From the NCBI RefSeq assembly GCF_928368155.1, contig NZ_CAKMRU010000001.1, positions 688,001 through 752,000 of the forward strand: DNA of 64,000 bases, written 5' to 3'. Each line of letters opens with the position of its first letter. Position 1 is the first letter of the stretch. Both the position numbers and the translations under genes were made by a program. The notes under the pieces are model-generated. The model saw only the letters and a list, made by a program, of their open reading frames with translations. It did not search any database and was not told where the DNA came from. Below, piece by piece: positions 35,725 through 43,720 of this stretch. The DNA comes from Anaerococcus ihuae (lineage in GTDB: Bacteria; Bacillota; Clostridia; Tissierellales; Peptoniphilaceae).

Positions 35725-35845
35725 AAAATGTCCATTTCTACCGAACGTAGTGAGCGGAGAAATCTCATGAAATCTCTCCGTGCGTTCGCTTCACTCACAC
35801 TAAAACATGTTTGCTTTGCAAACTTTTTCGTGCTTTAGCACTTAG
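35725..35845. repeat. Palindromic intergenic repeat element
   Basis: This noncoding stretch contains a 24-base imperfect palindrome centred on TCATGA (35756-35779) with only two mismatched base pairs. It is flanked by related but inverted GAACGTAGTGAG and TGCGTTCGCTTCACTC segments, then two short hairpins (GTTTGC/GCAAAC at 35809-35823 and GTGC/GCAC at 35830-35841). Its GC content is well above its surroundings. It resembles dispersed intergenic repeats with cores like GAGATTTCTCC that I recall from other bacterial genomes. No ORF is seen. Confidence 0.6.
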
Positions 35846-35958
35846 TTTTAGGGATAAATATTCCAAATCAAGGCATATTTATCTAGTCGAGATGGGTTTT
35901 AGCGTAATTTTGTTTTAAATTAATAATGAATTAATAAACTGACTTTGTCTACGCTCTA

Positions 35959-35983
35959 AACTACTAATTTTGAGTAGTTTTAT
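35959..35983 (+). terminator. Terminator of ychF-tdk (second copy of the 21-base repeat)
   Basis: AAACTACT and AGTAGTTTT arms surround the loop AATTTTG, followed by a U-rich tract. It lies about 270 bases after tdk, beyond the palindromic element, and duplicates the hairpin at the tdk stop. Confidence 0.7.
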
Positions 35984-36009
35984 TTTTGAAAAATTTTATA
36001 TTTACAAAC

Positions 36010-36037
36010 AAAAAAGGCTGCTGTTTATAGCAACCTT
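36010..36037 (-). terminator. Terminator of thlA
   Basis: On the minus strand AAGGTTGCT and AGCAGCCTT arms (one mismatch) surround ATAAAC and are followed by a U-run, 20 bases after the thlA stop. Confidence 0.8.
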
Positions 36038-36056
36038 ATTTTTGTTTATAAAATTA

Positions 36057-37238
36057 TTATCTTTCAACTACTAGAGCTGTTCCCATTCCTCCACCTATAC
36101 AAAGTGTAGCGAGTCCTTTTTTAGAATCTCTTTTTTCCATTTCATATAATAGTGTTGTAAGAATTCTTGCTCCTGATCCTCCGATTGGGTGACCTATTGC
36201 AATTGCTCCACCGTTTACATTTGTTTTTTCTGGATCAAAGCCCATTTCATTTCTTACAGCATATGATTGAGCTGCGAAAGCTTCGTTTGATTCAACTAAG
36301 TCAAGGTCTTCAACTTTCCATCCTGCTTTTTCAAGAGCTTTTTTACTTGATGGAATTGGACCTGTTCCCATAACTTTTGGATCAACTCCTGCAGATGCAT
36401 AGCTTACGATTGTAGCTAGTGGCTTAACGCCTAGTTCTTTAGCTTTTTCTTCACTCATAACTACAAGACAAGCTGCTCCATCGTTAATTCCTGATGCGTT
36501 AGCTGCTGTAACTGTACCATCTTTGATAAATGCTGGTCTTAATTTAGAAATTCCTTCTTGTGTAACACCGTCTCTAATATATTCGTCATCTTCAACAACT
36601 GTTACATTTCCTTTTCTATCTTTAATTTCTACTGGAGCGATTTCATCTTTAAATCTTCCTTCAGCACGAGCCTTGCTTGCTCTTTGTTGACTTACTGCTG
36701 CAAGATCATCTTGCATTTCTCTAGTAATTCCATATTTTTCAGCTACATTTTCAGCTGTTACTCCCATATGGTAGTCATTATAAACATCCCAAAGACCATC
36801 AGTAATCATTTCGTCAACAAATTTTTTGTTGCCCATTCTTGCTCCCCATCTAGCTTCGTTTAATAAGAATGGAGCGTTTGACATGCTTTCTGCACCACCT
36901 GCAAGAACTACATCAACATCTCCTGCTAAAATCATTTGAGCTGCTAATGAAACTGTTCTAAGACCAGATCCACAAACTTTATTGATTGTCATAGCTGGAG
37001 TTGTTTGAGGGATTCCAGCACCAAGTGAAATTTGTCTAGCAACGTTTTGTCCAAGTCCTGCTTGTAAAACGCAACCTAAAACTGTTTCATCAATATCTTC
37101 TGGTTTGATTCCTGCTCTTTCGATAGCTGCTTTTGCTGCAACTACACCTAAATCTACAGCACTTTTTGTTTTTAATGCACCACCAAAACTTCCAACTGGA
37201 GTTCTAGCTGCACTTGCAATTACTACTTTTCTTGTCAT
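36057..37238 (-). CDS. thlA: Acetyl-CoA C-acetyltransferase (thiolase)
   Basis: The 393-residue biosynthetic-type thiolase condenses two acetyl-CoA to acetoacetyl-CoA. The nucleophilic cysteine is in [10 protein letters not shown] (about 84-93), the substrate loop in SNEAFAAQ, the catalytic His in [16 protein letters not shown] (about 339-354), and the second Cys in CIGGGMGTA (about 377-385). The ATG at 37238 follows gggg-rich aaaggggaaatt; five upstream in-frame codons are discarded. It is monocistronic, with a strong promoter. Downstream butyrate genes are not in the window. Confidence 0.96.
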   Translation of the reverse strand: MTRKVVIASAARTPVGSFGGALKTKSAVDLGVVAAKAAIERAGIKPEDIDETVLGCVLQAGLGQNVARQISLGAGIPQTTPAMTINKVCGSGLRTVSLAAQMILAGDVDVVLAGGAESMSNAPFLLNEARWGARMGNKKFVDEMITDGLWDVYNDYHMGVTAENVAEKYGITREMQDDLAAVSQQRASKARAEGRFKDEIAPVEIKDRKGNVTVVEDDEYIRDGVTQEGISKLRPAFIKDGTVTAANASGINDGAACLVVMSEEKAKELGVKPLATIVSYASAGVDPKVMGTGPIPSSKKALEKAGWKVEDLDLVESNEAFAAQSYAVRNEMGFDPEKTNVNGGAIAIGHPIGGSGARILTTLLYEMEKRDSKKGLATLCIGGGMGTALVVER

Positions 37239-37269
37239 AATTTCCCCTTTCAATTTTATATCTGATAAT

Positions 37270-37288
37270 TTGTTATCTTAACTTACAA
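37270..37288 (-). promoter_or_regulatory. Imperfect inverted repeat at the thlA transcription start, possible Rex operator
   Basis: TTGTTATCTTAACTTACAA lies just downstream of the thlA -10 box, where a repressor would block transcription. The ends resemble the two halves of the Rex consensus (TTGTTAA-N4-TTAACAA), but the spacing is one base longer and several positions differ. The assignment is tentative. Confidence 0.3.
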
Positions 37289-37292
37289 TATA

Positions 37293-37321
37293 ATTATAAC
37301 ATGTAGTTAAAAATTTATCAA
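37293..37321 (-). promoter_or_regulatory. Promoter of thlA
   Basis: TTGATA (37316-37321), a 17-base spacer and a perfect TATAAT (37293-37298) on the minus strand. One of the best promoters in the window. Confidence 0.8.
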
Positions 37322-37424
37322 ACATTTTTTCCAAACTTTCTTCTGGATTTTGAAATCCTTTTTCTTATATTTCTACTTACAATAAAAATATACAGGATAA
37401 AATAAATTTTGCAAAAAATTAAAT

Positions 37425-37449
37425 AAAAAAACATCCAAAAATTTGGATG
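37425..37449 (-). terminator. Terminator of brnQ
   Basis: CATCCAAA and TTTGGATG arms with a two-base centre and a U-run on the minus strand, just after the brnQ stop. Confidence 0.85.
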
Positions 37450-37455
37450 CAAAAA

Positions 37456-38766
37456 TTATTTATTTTTATTTAATTTTAGATACAAGCTTGTAATTATTAT
37501 AGTTACAAGTACTGGCACTACCCATGGAAAATCTACTATGTTTAAAGAAATTATTTTTACAAATCCTTTTAAGATTGATTCTAAAGCTTTTAGTATTGAA
37601 ATATTTACATTAAACATATCTGATAAAATTTCCATCAAACTTACAAAAGCATCTATAAAAGAGACTACCGTTACTACTACAAATGAATTTCTAATAACAA
37701 GTTTATTAATTTTATCTTTTCCAAACAAGTTAAATACAACCAAAATAACTGCCAAAGGATAAACAAATTGTAAAAATGGGCCAGTTAATCTTATTATTGA
37801 TTCTACTCCAAGAGCTGAAAGCAATAAGGAAACCAAAGCTATTATAATTGCAAAAAATTTATATGAAACCTTGTTCTTTGTAAACTCAGAAAATATATTT
37901 GATATTGAAGAAATCAATCCAACAGATGTTGTAAAACATGCCATTATAATTGCAATAATTAAAACAAATTTTCCCTTATCTCCTAGTACTTTTTCAGCAA
38001 TATAATTTAACAAATAAACTCTTGAGTCGGTATCAATACTTGTTGAAACACTTGCTCCCAAAAATGTTAAAGAAATATAAACAAAGGCAAGTCCCAAAAC
38101 AGCAATTAAAGAAGCTTGGATAGTTTTTTTCAAAAGTTGATCTTTGTAGCCTTTTTTTATTACACTTTCAACAATGATTGGTGTAAAGGCAAGAGCTGCC
38201 AAAGCATCCATAGTATTGTATCCTTCAAGCATTGAATCAGAAAATATTTTTCCTACATTTAAATCTATTTCTTTTATTTGACCAATTGGACTTGCTACCC
38301 CTACTATTATCATTATTAGTAATGAAATTAATAAAAGTGGTGTCAAAAATTTACCTATCAAATCTACAACAGAATTTTTTGCCAATGCCAAAAATAAGGA
38401 TAGGCCAAAAAATATCATTGTAAAGACAAAAATATTTATGTTAAATCCTGCAGATTGAACCATTTCAAAACTTGTTGCAGCCGTCCTTGGAATTGCTCCA
38501 AGAGGTCCAATACAAAGAGCAATAATTAAAATAATTGCTTTTGAAAGCTTATTTCCAGCAAGAGAAGTAAAAGTAAAAATATTTCCTTGTCTTTTTGCCA
38601 TACTAACAACAGCAAGTAGAGTAAGTCCAACCCCAACAATTGTAAAGCCAATTGACGCTATTAACCAATTATCTCCATATGTATATCCCAACATTGGTGG
38701 AAATATTAAATTCCCCGCTCCAAAAAACATTGCAAATAATGCAAATCCTATAACTAATATATCCAT
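37456..38766 (-). CDS. brnQ: Branched-chain amino acid transporter (LIVCS family)
   Basis: BrnQ takes up leucine, isoleucine and valine with Na+ or H+. The 436-residue protein has about 12 membrane helices and the family N-terminus GFALFAMFFGAGNLIFPPMLG (start of about residues 7-27, in which FGAGNLIFP is diagnostic). The C-terminus ends in a charged KLNKNK. It is monocistronic. The 250-base AT-rich upstream region shows no T-box core. Confidence 0.93.
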   Translation of the reverse strand: MDILVIGFALFAMFFGAGNLIFPPMLGYTYGDNWLIASIGFTIVGVGLTLLAVVSMAKRQGNIFTFTSLAGNKLSKAIILIIALCIGPLGAIPRTAATSFEMVQSAGFNINIFVFTMIFFGLSLFLALAKNSVVDLIGKFLTPLLLISLLIMIIVGVASPIGQIKEIDLNVGKIFSDSMLEGYNTMDALAALAFTPIIVESVIKKGYKDQLLKKTIQASLIAVLGLAFVYISLTFLGASVSTSIDTDSRVYLLNYIAEKVLGDKGKFVLIIAIIMACFTTSVGLISSISNIFSEFTKNKVSYKFFAIIIALVSLLLSALGVESIIRLTGPFLQFVYPLAVILVVFNLFGKDKINKLVIRNSFVVVTVVSFIDAFVSLMEILSDMFNVNISILKALESILKGFVKIISLNIVDFPWVVPVLVTIIITSLYLKLNKNK

Positions 38767-38788
38767 AAGTCCTCCTCATTTATTTTAT

Positions 38789-38794
38789 ATTTTA
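38789..38794 (-). promoter_or_regulatory. Extended -10 element of brnQ
   Basis: TGGTAAAAT on the minus strand, about 23 bases before the brnQ start and directly upstream of the gaggagg ribosome site. No good -35 is seen. Confidence 0.4.
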
Positions 38795-38995
38795 CCATTT
38801 TTTTGATTACTTATTAAGTCTTTTTTAAAGTTTTTTTCATATTTTTTTATATTTATTTGCAAATCATGAGATTTCCTTATTGGTATTTTTGTTAATTATA
38901 AATTTGAAAACATTTTATTTTGTATTTTTATTATTTATTTTCACTTATTTACTTTATTTTGGTATATTTTATCTTTTTGAAAAAAATTATTTTTT

Positions 38996-39025
38996 ATAAA
39001 AAAATAGGAGATTTCTCTCCTATTT
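38996..39025 (-). terminator. Terminator of map
   Basis: AAATAGGAGA and TCTCCTATTT arms enclose TTTC, with a U-run on the minus strand. The map stop codon lies in the first transcribed arm. Confidence 0.85.
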
Positions 39026-39820
39026 ATATGCTTCTATAAATTTTTTATCTTCTTCTGTCAAAGAAAACTTATTTTGGTCAGTTATTATTTCTGCCCCATC
39101 TTTTCTTATAACGAGTTGATGTTCAAATTGTGAACAAACTGAACCATCTCTTGTCCTTGCTGTCCATCCATTTGCATCCATTTTTGATTTCCAATCTCCT
39201 ACTGCAATCATAGGTTCGATTGTAAATACCATATTTTCTTCTATCCTAGGACCAAACCCTTTTTTTCCATAGTGTGGAACTTGAGGATCTTCGTGCATTT
39301 CTTTGCCTATACCATGGCCTATAAAATCTCTTATAACTGAAAAACCATTTTCGCCTTCAACATATTCTTGGATTGCATATCCTATATCTCCTATCCTATT
39401 TCCTGGTTTTGCAGCTTCTATTCCTTTGTAAAGAGCTTTTAAATTTACATCAACTAATTTTTCATTTTCTTCACTTAATTTTCCGATTTTATAGGTCCAA
39501 CATGAATCTGCAAGTCCACCCTTGTAATCTATAACATTATCTATTGAAACCACATCGCCTTCTTTTAATTTATAATCTGAAGGAAATCCGTGGCAAATTT
39601 CATCGTTTACAGATATGCAAAGTGTATATGGAAAACCTTGATAACCTAGTTGAGCTGGTCTTGCCTTTTTGTGCTTTATAAATTTATTTGCAAAATCATC
39701 AAGAAATTTTGTTGTAATTCCTGGTCTTATTATTTCTTTTATTGCAAGGTGTGTTTGACAAAGAATTTCTGAAGCCCCATACATTTTTTCTATATCATTT
39801 TGTGTATAAAGTCTTATCAT
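39020..39820 (-). CDS. map: Methionine aminopeptidase (type I)
   Basis: Map removes the initiator methionine. The 266-residue protein has the five metal ligands in SIDNVIDYKGGLADSC (two Asp), GHGIGKEMHEDP (His), FTIEPMI (Glu) and FEHQLVI (Glu). It is slightly longer than the 250-residue minimal form but lacks an N-terminal zinc-finger extension. It follows the nitroreductase gene by 18 bases. Confidence 0.95.
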   Translation of the reverse strand: MIRLYTQNDIEKMYGASEILCQTHLAIKEIIRPGITTKFLDDFANKFIKHKKARPAQLGYQGFPYTLCISVNDEICHGFPSDYKLKEGDVVSIDNVIDYKGGLADSCWTYKIGKLSEENEKLVDVNLKALYKGIEAAKPGNRIGDIGYAIQEYVEGENGFSVIRDFIGHGIGKEMHEDPQVPHYGKKGFGPRIEENMVFTIEPMIAVGDWKSKMDANGWTARTRDGSVCSQFEHQLVIRKDGAEIITDQNKFSLTEEDKKFIEAYK

Positions 39821-39838
39821 TAAAATTCCTTCTTTATT

Positions 39839-40636
39839 TTATAATTCTTTTTGGGCAATGAATTGGAATTTATCTAGGTCTAATTTTACATCAACATCCC
39901 AATTTGAATTTATAGAAATATCTTTTGTTAATTGGTCAAAATAATACATTACAATTCCTGCATCTACTAAATTTGCTTCGTCTTTGTAGTCTTCTAGATA
40001 TAATTTTACAAGATTATCAATCAAAACAAATCTCCATGGTTGTGAATTGTATGATGATGGTGCAAATCTTAGGTATGAGAATAAATCATCAAGTCCTCTT
40101 TGAGATAATTCTTCGACGCTTGCTTTGTGATCAAGGCTATCAATAAATACAAATTCATTTATTCCTTTTCTATCATCGTATCTGTGTTCTCTAACTTCTT
40201 CTTTTGAAGCTTCACCGATTGCAAGAATTGACATGATTTTTCCTTCAGCATTTACAAAAGCTGATTTTAAGATATCATCACTTACTCCATTTACTGTAAT
40301 ATAGCATGAGCCAAGTCCTTCTTCTTCTAATTTTGTAATCAATTCTTCAAGGCCATAAGCTCCTTTTACTAGGGCATTTTTGTTGTCGTTTTTAATTTCA
40401 AGTCCAACGTATAGTGGAGCCTTAATCATAACTCCCTTGTAACCTGCATTTCCTTTTAATTTGAAATAAACTTCTTCGCCTTTTTTATTTACTTGGTAGT
40501 TAAGATCGCTTTCACCAAATCTATTTTGAATTTCAGTAATAATTTGGTAGATCTTTTTTACTTTTGTATCATCTACATTTTGATCTTTAAAATCTCTTGT
40601 AGAAGTTCTAGTTTTTAAAAAATTTGTAGTTAACAT
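39839..40636 (-). CDS. Nitroreductase-family protein (TM1586-like)
   Basis: The 265-residue protein starts with the TRTSTRDFKDQNVDD motif typical of FMN-dependent nitroreductases and has the second half-signature RFAPSSYNSQPWRFVL near 190-205. The two-lobed form with an internal repeat of the NTR fold points to the 'putative TM nitroreductase' group. Substrate unknown; probably FMN-bound and NAD(P)H-dependent. It is cotranscribed with map. Confidence 0.85.
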   Translation of the reverse strand: MLTTNFLKTRTSTRDFKDQNVDDTKVKKIYQIITEIQNRFGESDLNYQVNKKGEEVYFKLKGNAGYKGVMIKAPLYVGLEIKNDNKNALVKGAYGLEELITKLEEEGLGSCYITVNGVSDDILKSAFVNAEGKIMSILAIGEASKEEVREHRYDDRKGINEFVFIDSLDHKASVEELSQRGLDDLFSYLRFAPSSYNSQPWRFVLIDNLVKLYLEDYKDEANLVDAGIVMYYFDQLTKDISINSNWDVDVKLDLDKFQFIAQKEL

Positions 40637-40656
40637 AATTCCTCCCGTTTTTAAAT

Positions 40657-40662
40657 ATTATA
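40657..40662 (-). promoter_or_regulatory. -10 element of the nitroreductase-map operon
   Basis: TATAAT preceded by AAGG on the minus strand, 20 bases before the start, next to the ggaggaatt ribosome site. Weak -35. Confidence 0.5.
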
Positions 40663-40723
40663 CCTTAAATAGGTAATTATTAAATAAATTTATTAGCTAA
40701 GCTTAATCAAATTCTCATACTTA

Positions 40724-40734
40724 TATGATAAAAT
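40724..40734 (+). promoter_or_regulatory. -10 region of the UvrD-like helicase gene, possibly leaderless
   Basis: TATGAT (40724-40729) overlapping TAAAAT (40729-40734) lies 7-12 bases before the ATG. No ribosome site can be seen between it and the start. Confidence 0.4.
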
Positions 40735-40740
40735 ATAAAT

Positions 40741-42558
40741 ATGAAATTTACAAGCAAACAATTACAAGCAGCAAATCATTTGGATGGTCCCTTGTTAGTT
40801 TTAGCAATTCCTGGATCTGGAAAAACTACTATGCTTTTAGAAAGAATTAAGATTTTATCCAAAAATATTGATCCTTCAAAAATTTTAAGTTTAACTTTTT
40901 CTAAGATTCAAGCTAGGGATATGGAAAAAAGATTTGATGGCAAAAAATCAAATTTTATGACCATCCATGCTTTTTGCTATCTTATAATTAGAAATTATTT
41001 AAAAAAATATAATAGAGAAATAAATCTTATTGAAGATGAAAAAATTTATAACAAGTACAATCTTGTTGGTGAAATTTATAAGAAGATTAATAATAAAAAA
41101 ATTTCCAAAGAAGATTTGAATTTATTTTTTCAAAAAATATCTTTTATGAAAAACTCCCTCCTTGATCCTTCTTATCTTGACCAAGTGGAAATATCAAATA
41201 TCAAAAAAATTTATTTTGAATATGAAAAAGTAAAAAAAGAAAAACACCTTTTAGATTTTGATGATATGCAAGTTTATGCCCTAAAATTATTGGAAGATAA
41301 GGCTTTACTCAAATCTATTAAAAATAAATACAAATACTTTCAACTTGATGAGGGGCAAGATACTTCTCTTTTACAATTTAAAATTCTAGAAAAAATTGTT
41401 TGGCCTGAAAATAATCTTTTGGTAGTTGCTGATGATGACCAATCTATTTATTCTTTTAGGGCAGCTGATCCAACTTATCTTTTAAATTTTAAAAATGTTT
41501 ATAAGGATGCAAAAATTTTAAGCCTTGATACAAATCATAGGTCCGGTGAAAATATAATAAATTTAGGGGAAAATTTTATTGGACAAAATAAAAATAGGTA
41601 CAAAAAAACTTTTAAAGTTTCTAGAAAAATCCCTGGACAAATAAGAACCAAAACTTTTTCTGATTTTTCTAAGGAATATGACTTTATATTAGAAAATCTT
41701 AATAAAAAAGAAAACACTGGAATTTTATTTAGAAATAATATCTCTGCAATTTCATTAATCTCATATTTTTTGGAAAATAATATAGATTTTACAATTGGTT
41801 CTAACATAATGGATTTTTTTGAATCAAAAATTTTTGTTGATATGGTAAATATAATTAAATTTTCAAAAGATTTTTCAGATGTCGAAATTTTTTCCGATAT
41901 TTACTATAAAATCTCAACTTATTTATCAAAAGAAGACATTGAAAGATTAAAGTACAAGGCTATTAATGAAAATATTTTTGATTTTTATGAAAATTCTCAA
42001 ATTGAAGATTTCAAAAAAGATAGTCTTTTTAATATTGAAAAGAAATTGAAACATATAAGAAAACTTCCAATGGACAAAAAAATTTCTTTTATTTACAAGA
42101 GTCTATCCTATAATTCTTATATAAATATGATTAGTAGAAAACACAATGAGGAAACTATAAACAAGGACATTTATATAGAAAGTTTAATGTATTTTTCTAA
42201 ATCTTGCAAAAATCTTGAAGAAATTTATGAAAAAATTGACCTTATAGAAAAAAAATCAAAGTCTTTAATAGAATCTAATATAAAGCTTTCAACTATCCAT
42301 TCTTCCAAAGGGCTTGAGTATGATAAAGTTTTTATAATTGACTTGGTTAAAAATGAATTTCCTATTATTTTAGATGAAGAAAATTATGAGCTAAGGCTTG
42401 AGGAAGAAAGAAGAATTTTTTATGTAGGTCTTACCAGAGCGAAAGATAGCCTTTACTTACTGAGCCTCAAAAAACGAAACAAAAAAAGTGTAAATCCATC
42501 TATTTTTTACAAAAATAGCCAAGAAATAATAAAAAATAGCCTTGGACCAAAGAAATAA
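40741..42558 (+). CDS. UvrD/PcrA-like superfamily I DNA helicase
   Basis: The 605-residue helicase has Walker A AIPGSGKTTM (about 22-31), motif II as LDEGQDTS (DEGQ instead of the usual DExQ with Ala), motif III DDDQSIYSFRAADP, motif IV LDTNHRSGENI, motif V TIHSSKGLEYDKV, and motif VI RRIFYVGLTRAK. It is shorter than PcrA (about 720) and lacks the long C-terminal tail, so it may be a distinct Rep-like helicase. It stands alone on the plus strand, convergent with hydF, and has no evident ribosome site. Confidence 0.92.
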   Translation: MKFTSKQLQAANHLDGPLLVLAIPGSGKTTMLLERIKILSKNIDPSKILSLTFSKIQARDMEKRFDGKKSNFMTIHAFCYLIIRNYLKKYNREINLIEDEKIYNKYNLVGEIYKKINNKKISKEDLNLFFQKISFMKNSLLDPSYLDQVEISNIKKIYFEYEKVKKEKHLLDFDDMQVYALKLLEDKALLKSIKNKYKYFQLDEGQDTSLLQFKILEKIVWPENNLLVVADDDQSIYSFRAADPTYLLNFKNVYKDAKILSLDTNHRSGENIINLGENFIGQNKNRYKKTFKVSRKIPGQIRTKTFSDFSKEYDFILENLNKKENTGILFRNNISAISLISYFLENNIDFTIGSNIMDFFESKIFVDMVNIIKFSKDFSDVEIFSDIYYKISTYLSKEDIERLKYKAINENIFDFYENSQIEDFKKDSLFNIEKKLKHIRKLPMDKKISFIYKSLSYNSYINMISRKHNEETINKDIYIESLMYFSKSCKNLEEIYEKIDLIEKKSKSLIESNIKLSTIHSSKGLEYDKVFIIDLVKNEFPIILDEENYELRLEEERRIFYVGLTRAKDSLYLLSLKKRNKKSVNPSIFYKNSQEIIKNSLGPKK

Positions 42559-42575
42559 ATTCTCTGACCCAAGGC
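42539..42575. terminator. Possible bidirectional terminator between the helicase gene and hydF
   Basis: GCCTTGG and CCAAGGC arms are separated by 23 bases that include the helicase stop codon. U-rich tracts flank both sides. The long loop makes it a weak call. Confidence 0.4.
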
Positions 42576-42577
42576 AT

Positions 42578-43720
42578 TTATTTATAAATTTTATCCAAAA
42601 TTCCATTTAAATATGCCAAAACTATCCCATAATTTGTCATGGGAATATTTTTTTCTTTCGCCATTTTTATTCTTTCCATGACATATTTTTTATTAAACAT
42701 ACAAGCTCCACATTGGATTATAAGATCATATTTTTCAATATTTTCAAAATCCTCTCCCCTTGTAAAGTCAATTTCTACATCCTTATATTTTTTTTTCAAA
42801 AGTTTTGGAATTTTTACTGTCCCTATATCTTCAGTCATTGGTGGATGAGAACAAGCTTCTGCTATTAGAATTTTTTTTGCTCCTTGATCAAGTTTTTTAA
42901 CTGATTCTACATAATATTTTATATCCCCCTTAAAGGCAGAAAATAAAACTGAAAATGAAGTCAGTTTTATATCCTTATCCAAAATATTATAAACTTCCTT
43001 AAAATATTGGGAATCAGTTATAACAAGATCAGGTTTTCTCTTAAATGAATTTAAAGTATTTTCTAAATTTTCAAGATTTGTTGAAACTGCTGTGGCATTT
43101 TTATCTATAATTTCTCTTATAGTCATAACTTGTGGCTTTATTAGCCTAAATTTTGGAGCTTCAGCGTCTTGAGGAATGACCAACAAAACCAAATCACTTG
43201 CCTTTACAAGATTTTTTGTTATGGTCTTATCTTCAATTTCAAATTTTGACCTAACCTTATCAAAAAATTTCTCCCTATCATCCTTTTTTTTCAAATTTAT
43301 AAGCAAGGGATCAAGGCTTTCAAATTTCTCGAAAATATTTTTCCCAACTTCCAAATCCTGCTTACTTGCTATAAATAAAATATTTTTATGCTTATTTTTT
43401 AAATCCAATAAATTTTCAATTTCATCTTCTAATGATAAAAAATACAAAATCACATCGGCTTTTTCGATTGTCTTTTTTGTTTTTGAAATTCTTTTTTCAT
43501 ATAAACTTGTATCATCATCAAAGCCAGCCGTATCATAAAACAAAACCGGACCAAAATCATGAATTTCCATGGATTTTTTTATTGGATCTGTTGTTGTACC
43601 CTTCTTATTTGATACAATCGAAACATCTTGGTCACATATAAAATTTAAAAAGGAAGATTTTCCTGAATTAGTCTTTCCTAACAAAACAAAACTAAGTCTT
43701 TCCGAATTATAAGCTATCAT
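42578..43720 (-). CDS. hydF: [FeFe]-hydrogenase maturation GTPase HydF
   Basis: HydF is the scaffold on which the diiron subcluster is assembled and delivered to HydA. The 380-residue protein (ATG at 43720, overlapping the hydG stop as ATGA) has an N-terminal GTPase domain with LLGKTNSGKSSF, a DTAGFDD G3 motif and a SKQD-type G4. A dimerisation domain and the C-terminal cluster domain follow, with cysteines in EACSHPP and IIQCGACMF. The motif CxH-Xn-HCxxC appears here with Gln in place of the second His. HydE and the hydrogenase are not in the window. Confidence 0.94.
   Translation of the reverse strand: MIAYNSERLSFVLLGKTNSGKSSFLNFICDQDVSIVSNKKGTTTDPIKKSMEIHDFGPVLFYDTAGFDDDTSLYEKRISKTKKTIEKADVILYFLSLEDEIENLLDLKNKHKNILFIASKQDLEVGKNIFEKFESLDPLLINLKKKDDREKFFDKVRSKFEIEDKTITKNLVKASDLVLLVIPQDAEAPKFRLIKPQVMTIREIIDKNATAVSTNLENLENTLNSFKRKPDLVITDSQYFKEVYNILDKDIKLTSFSVLFSAFKGDIKYYVESVKKLDQGAKKILIAEACSHPPMTEDIGTVKIPKLLKKKYKDVEIDFTRGEDFENIEKYDLIIQCGACMFNKKYVMERIKMAKEKNIPMTNYGIVLAYLNGILDKIYK

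Noticed and set aside
38767-39000. T-box or other riboswitch in the brnQ leader
   Set aside because: The region is extremely AT-rich and has no T-box AGGGUGG core, specifier stem or strong terminator hairpin.
43176-43538. Plus-strand open frame of 120 codons opposite hydF
   Set aside because: Antisense shadow of the HydF GTPase domain, with low-complexity F/S composition.
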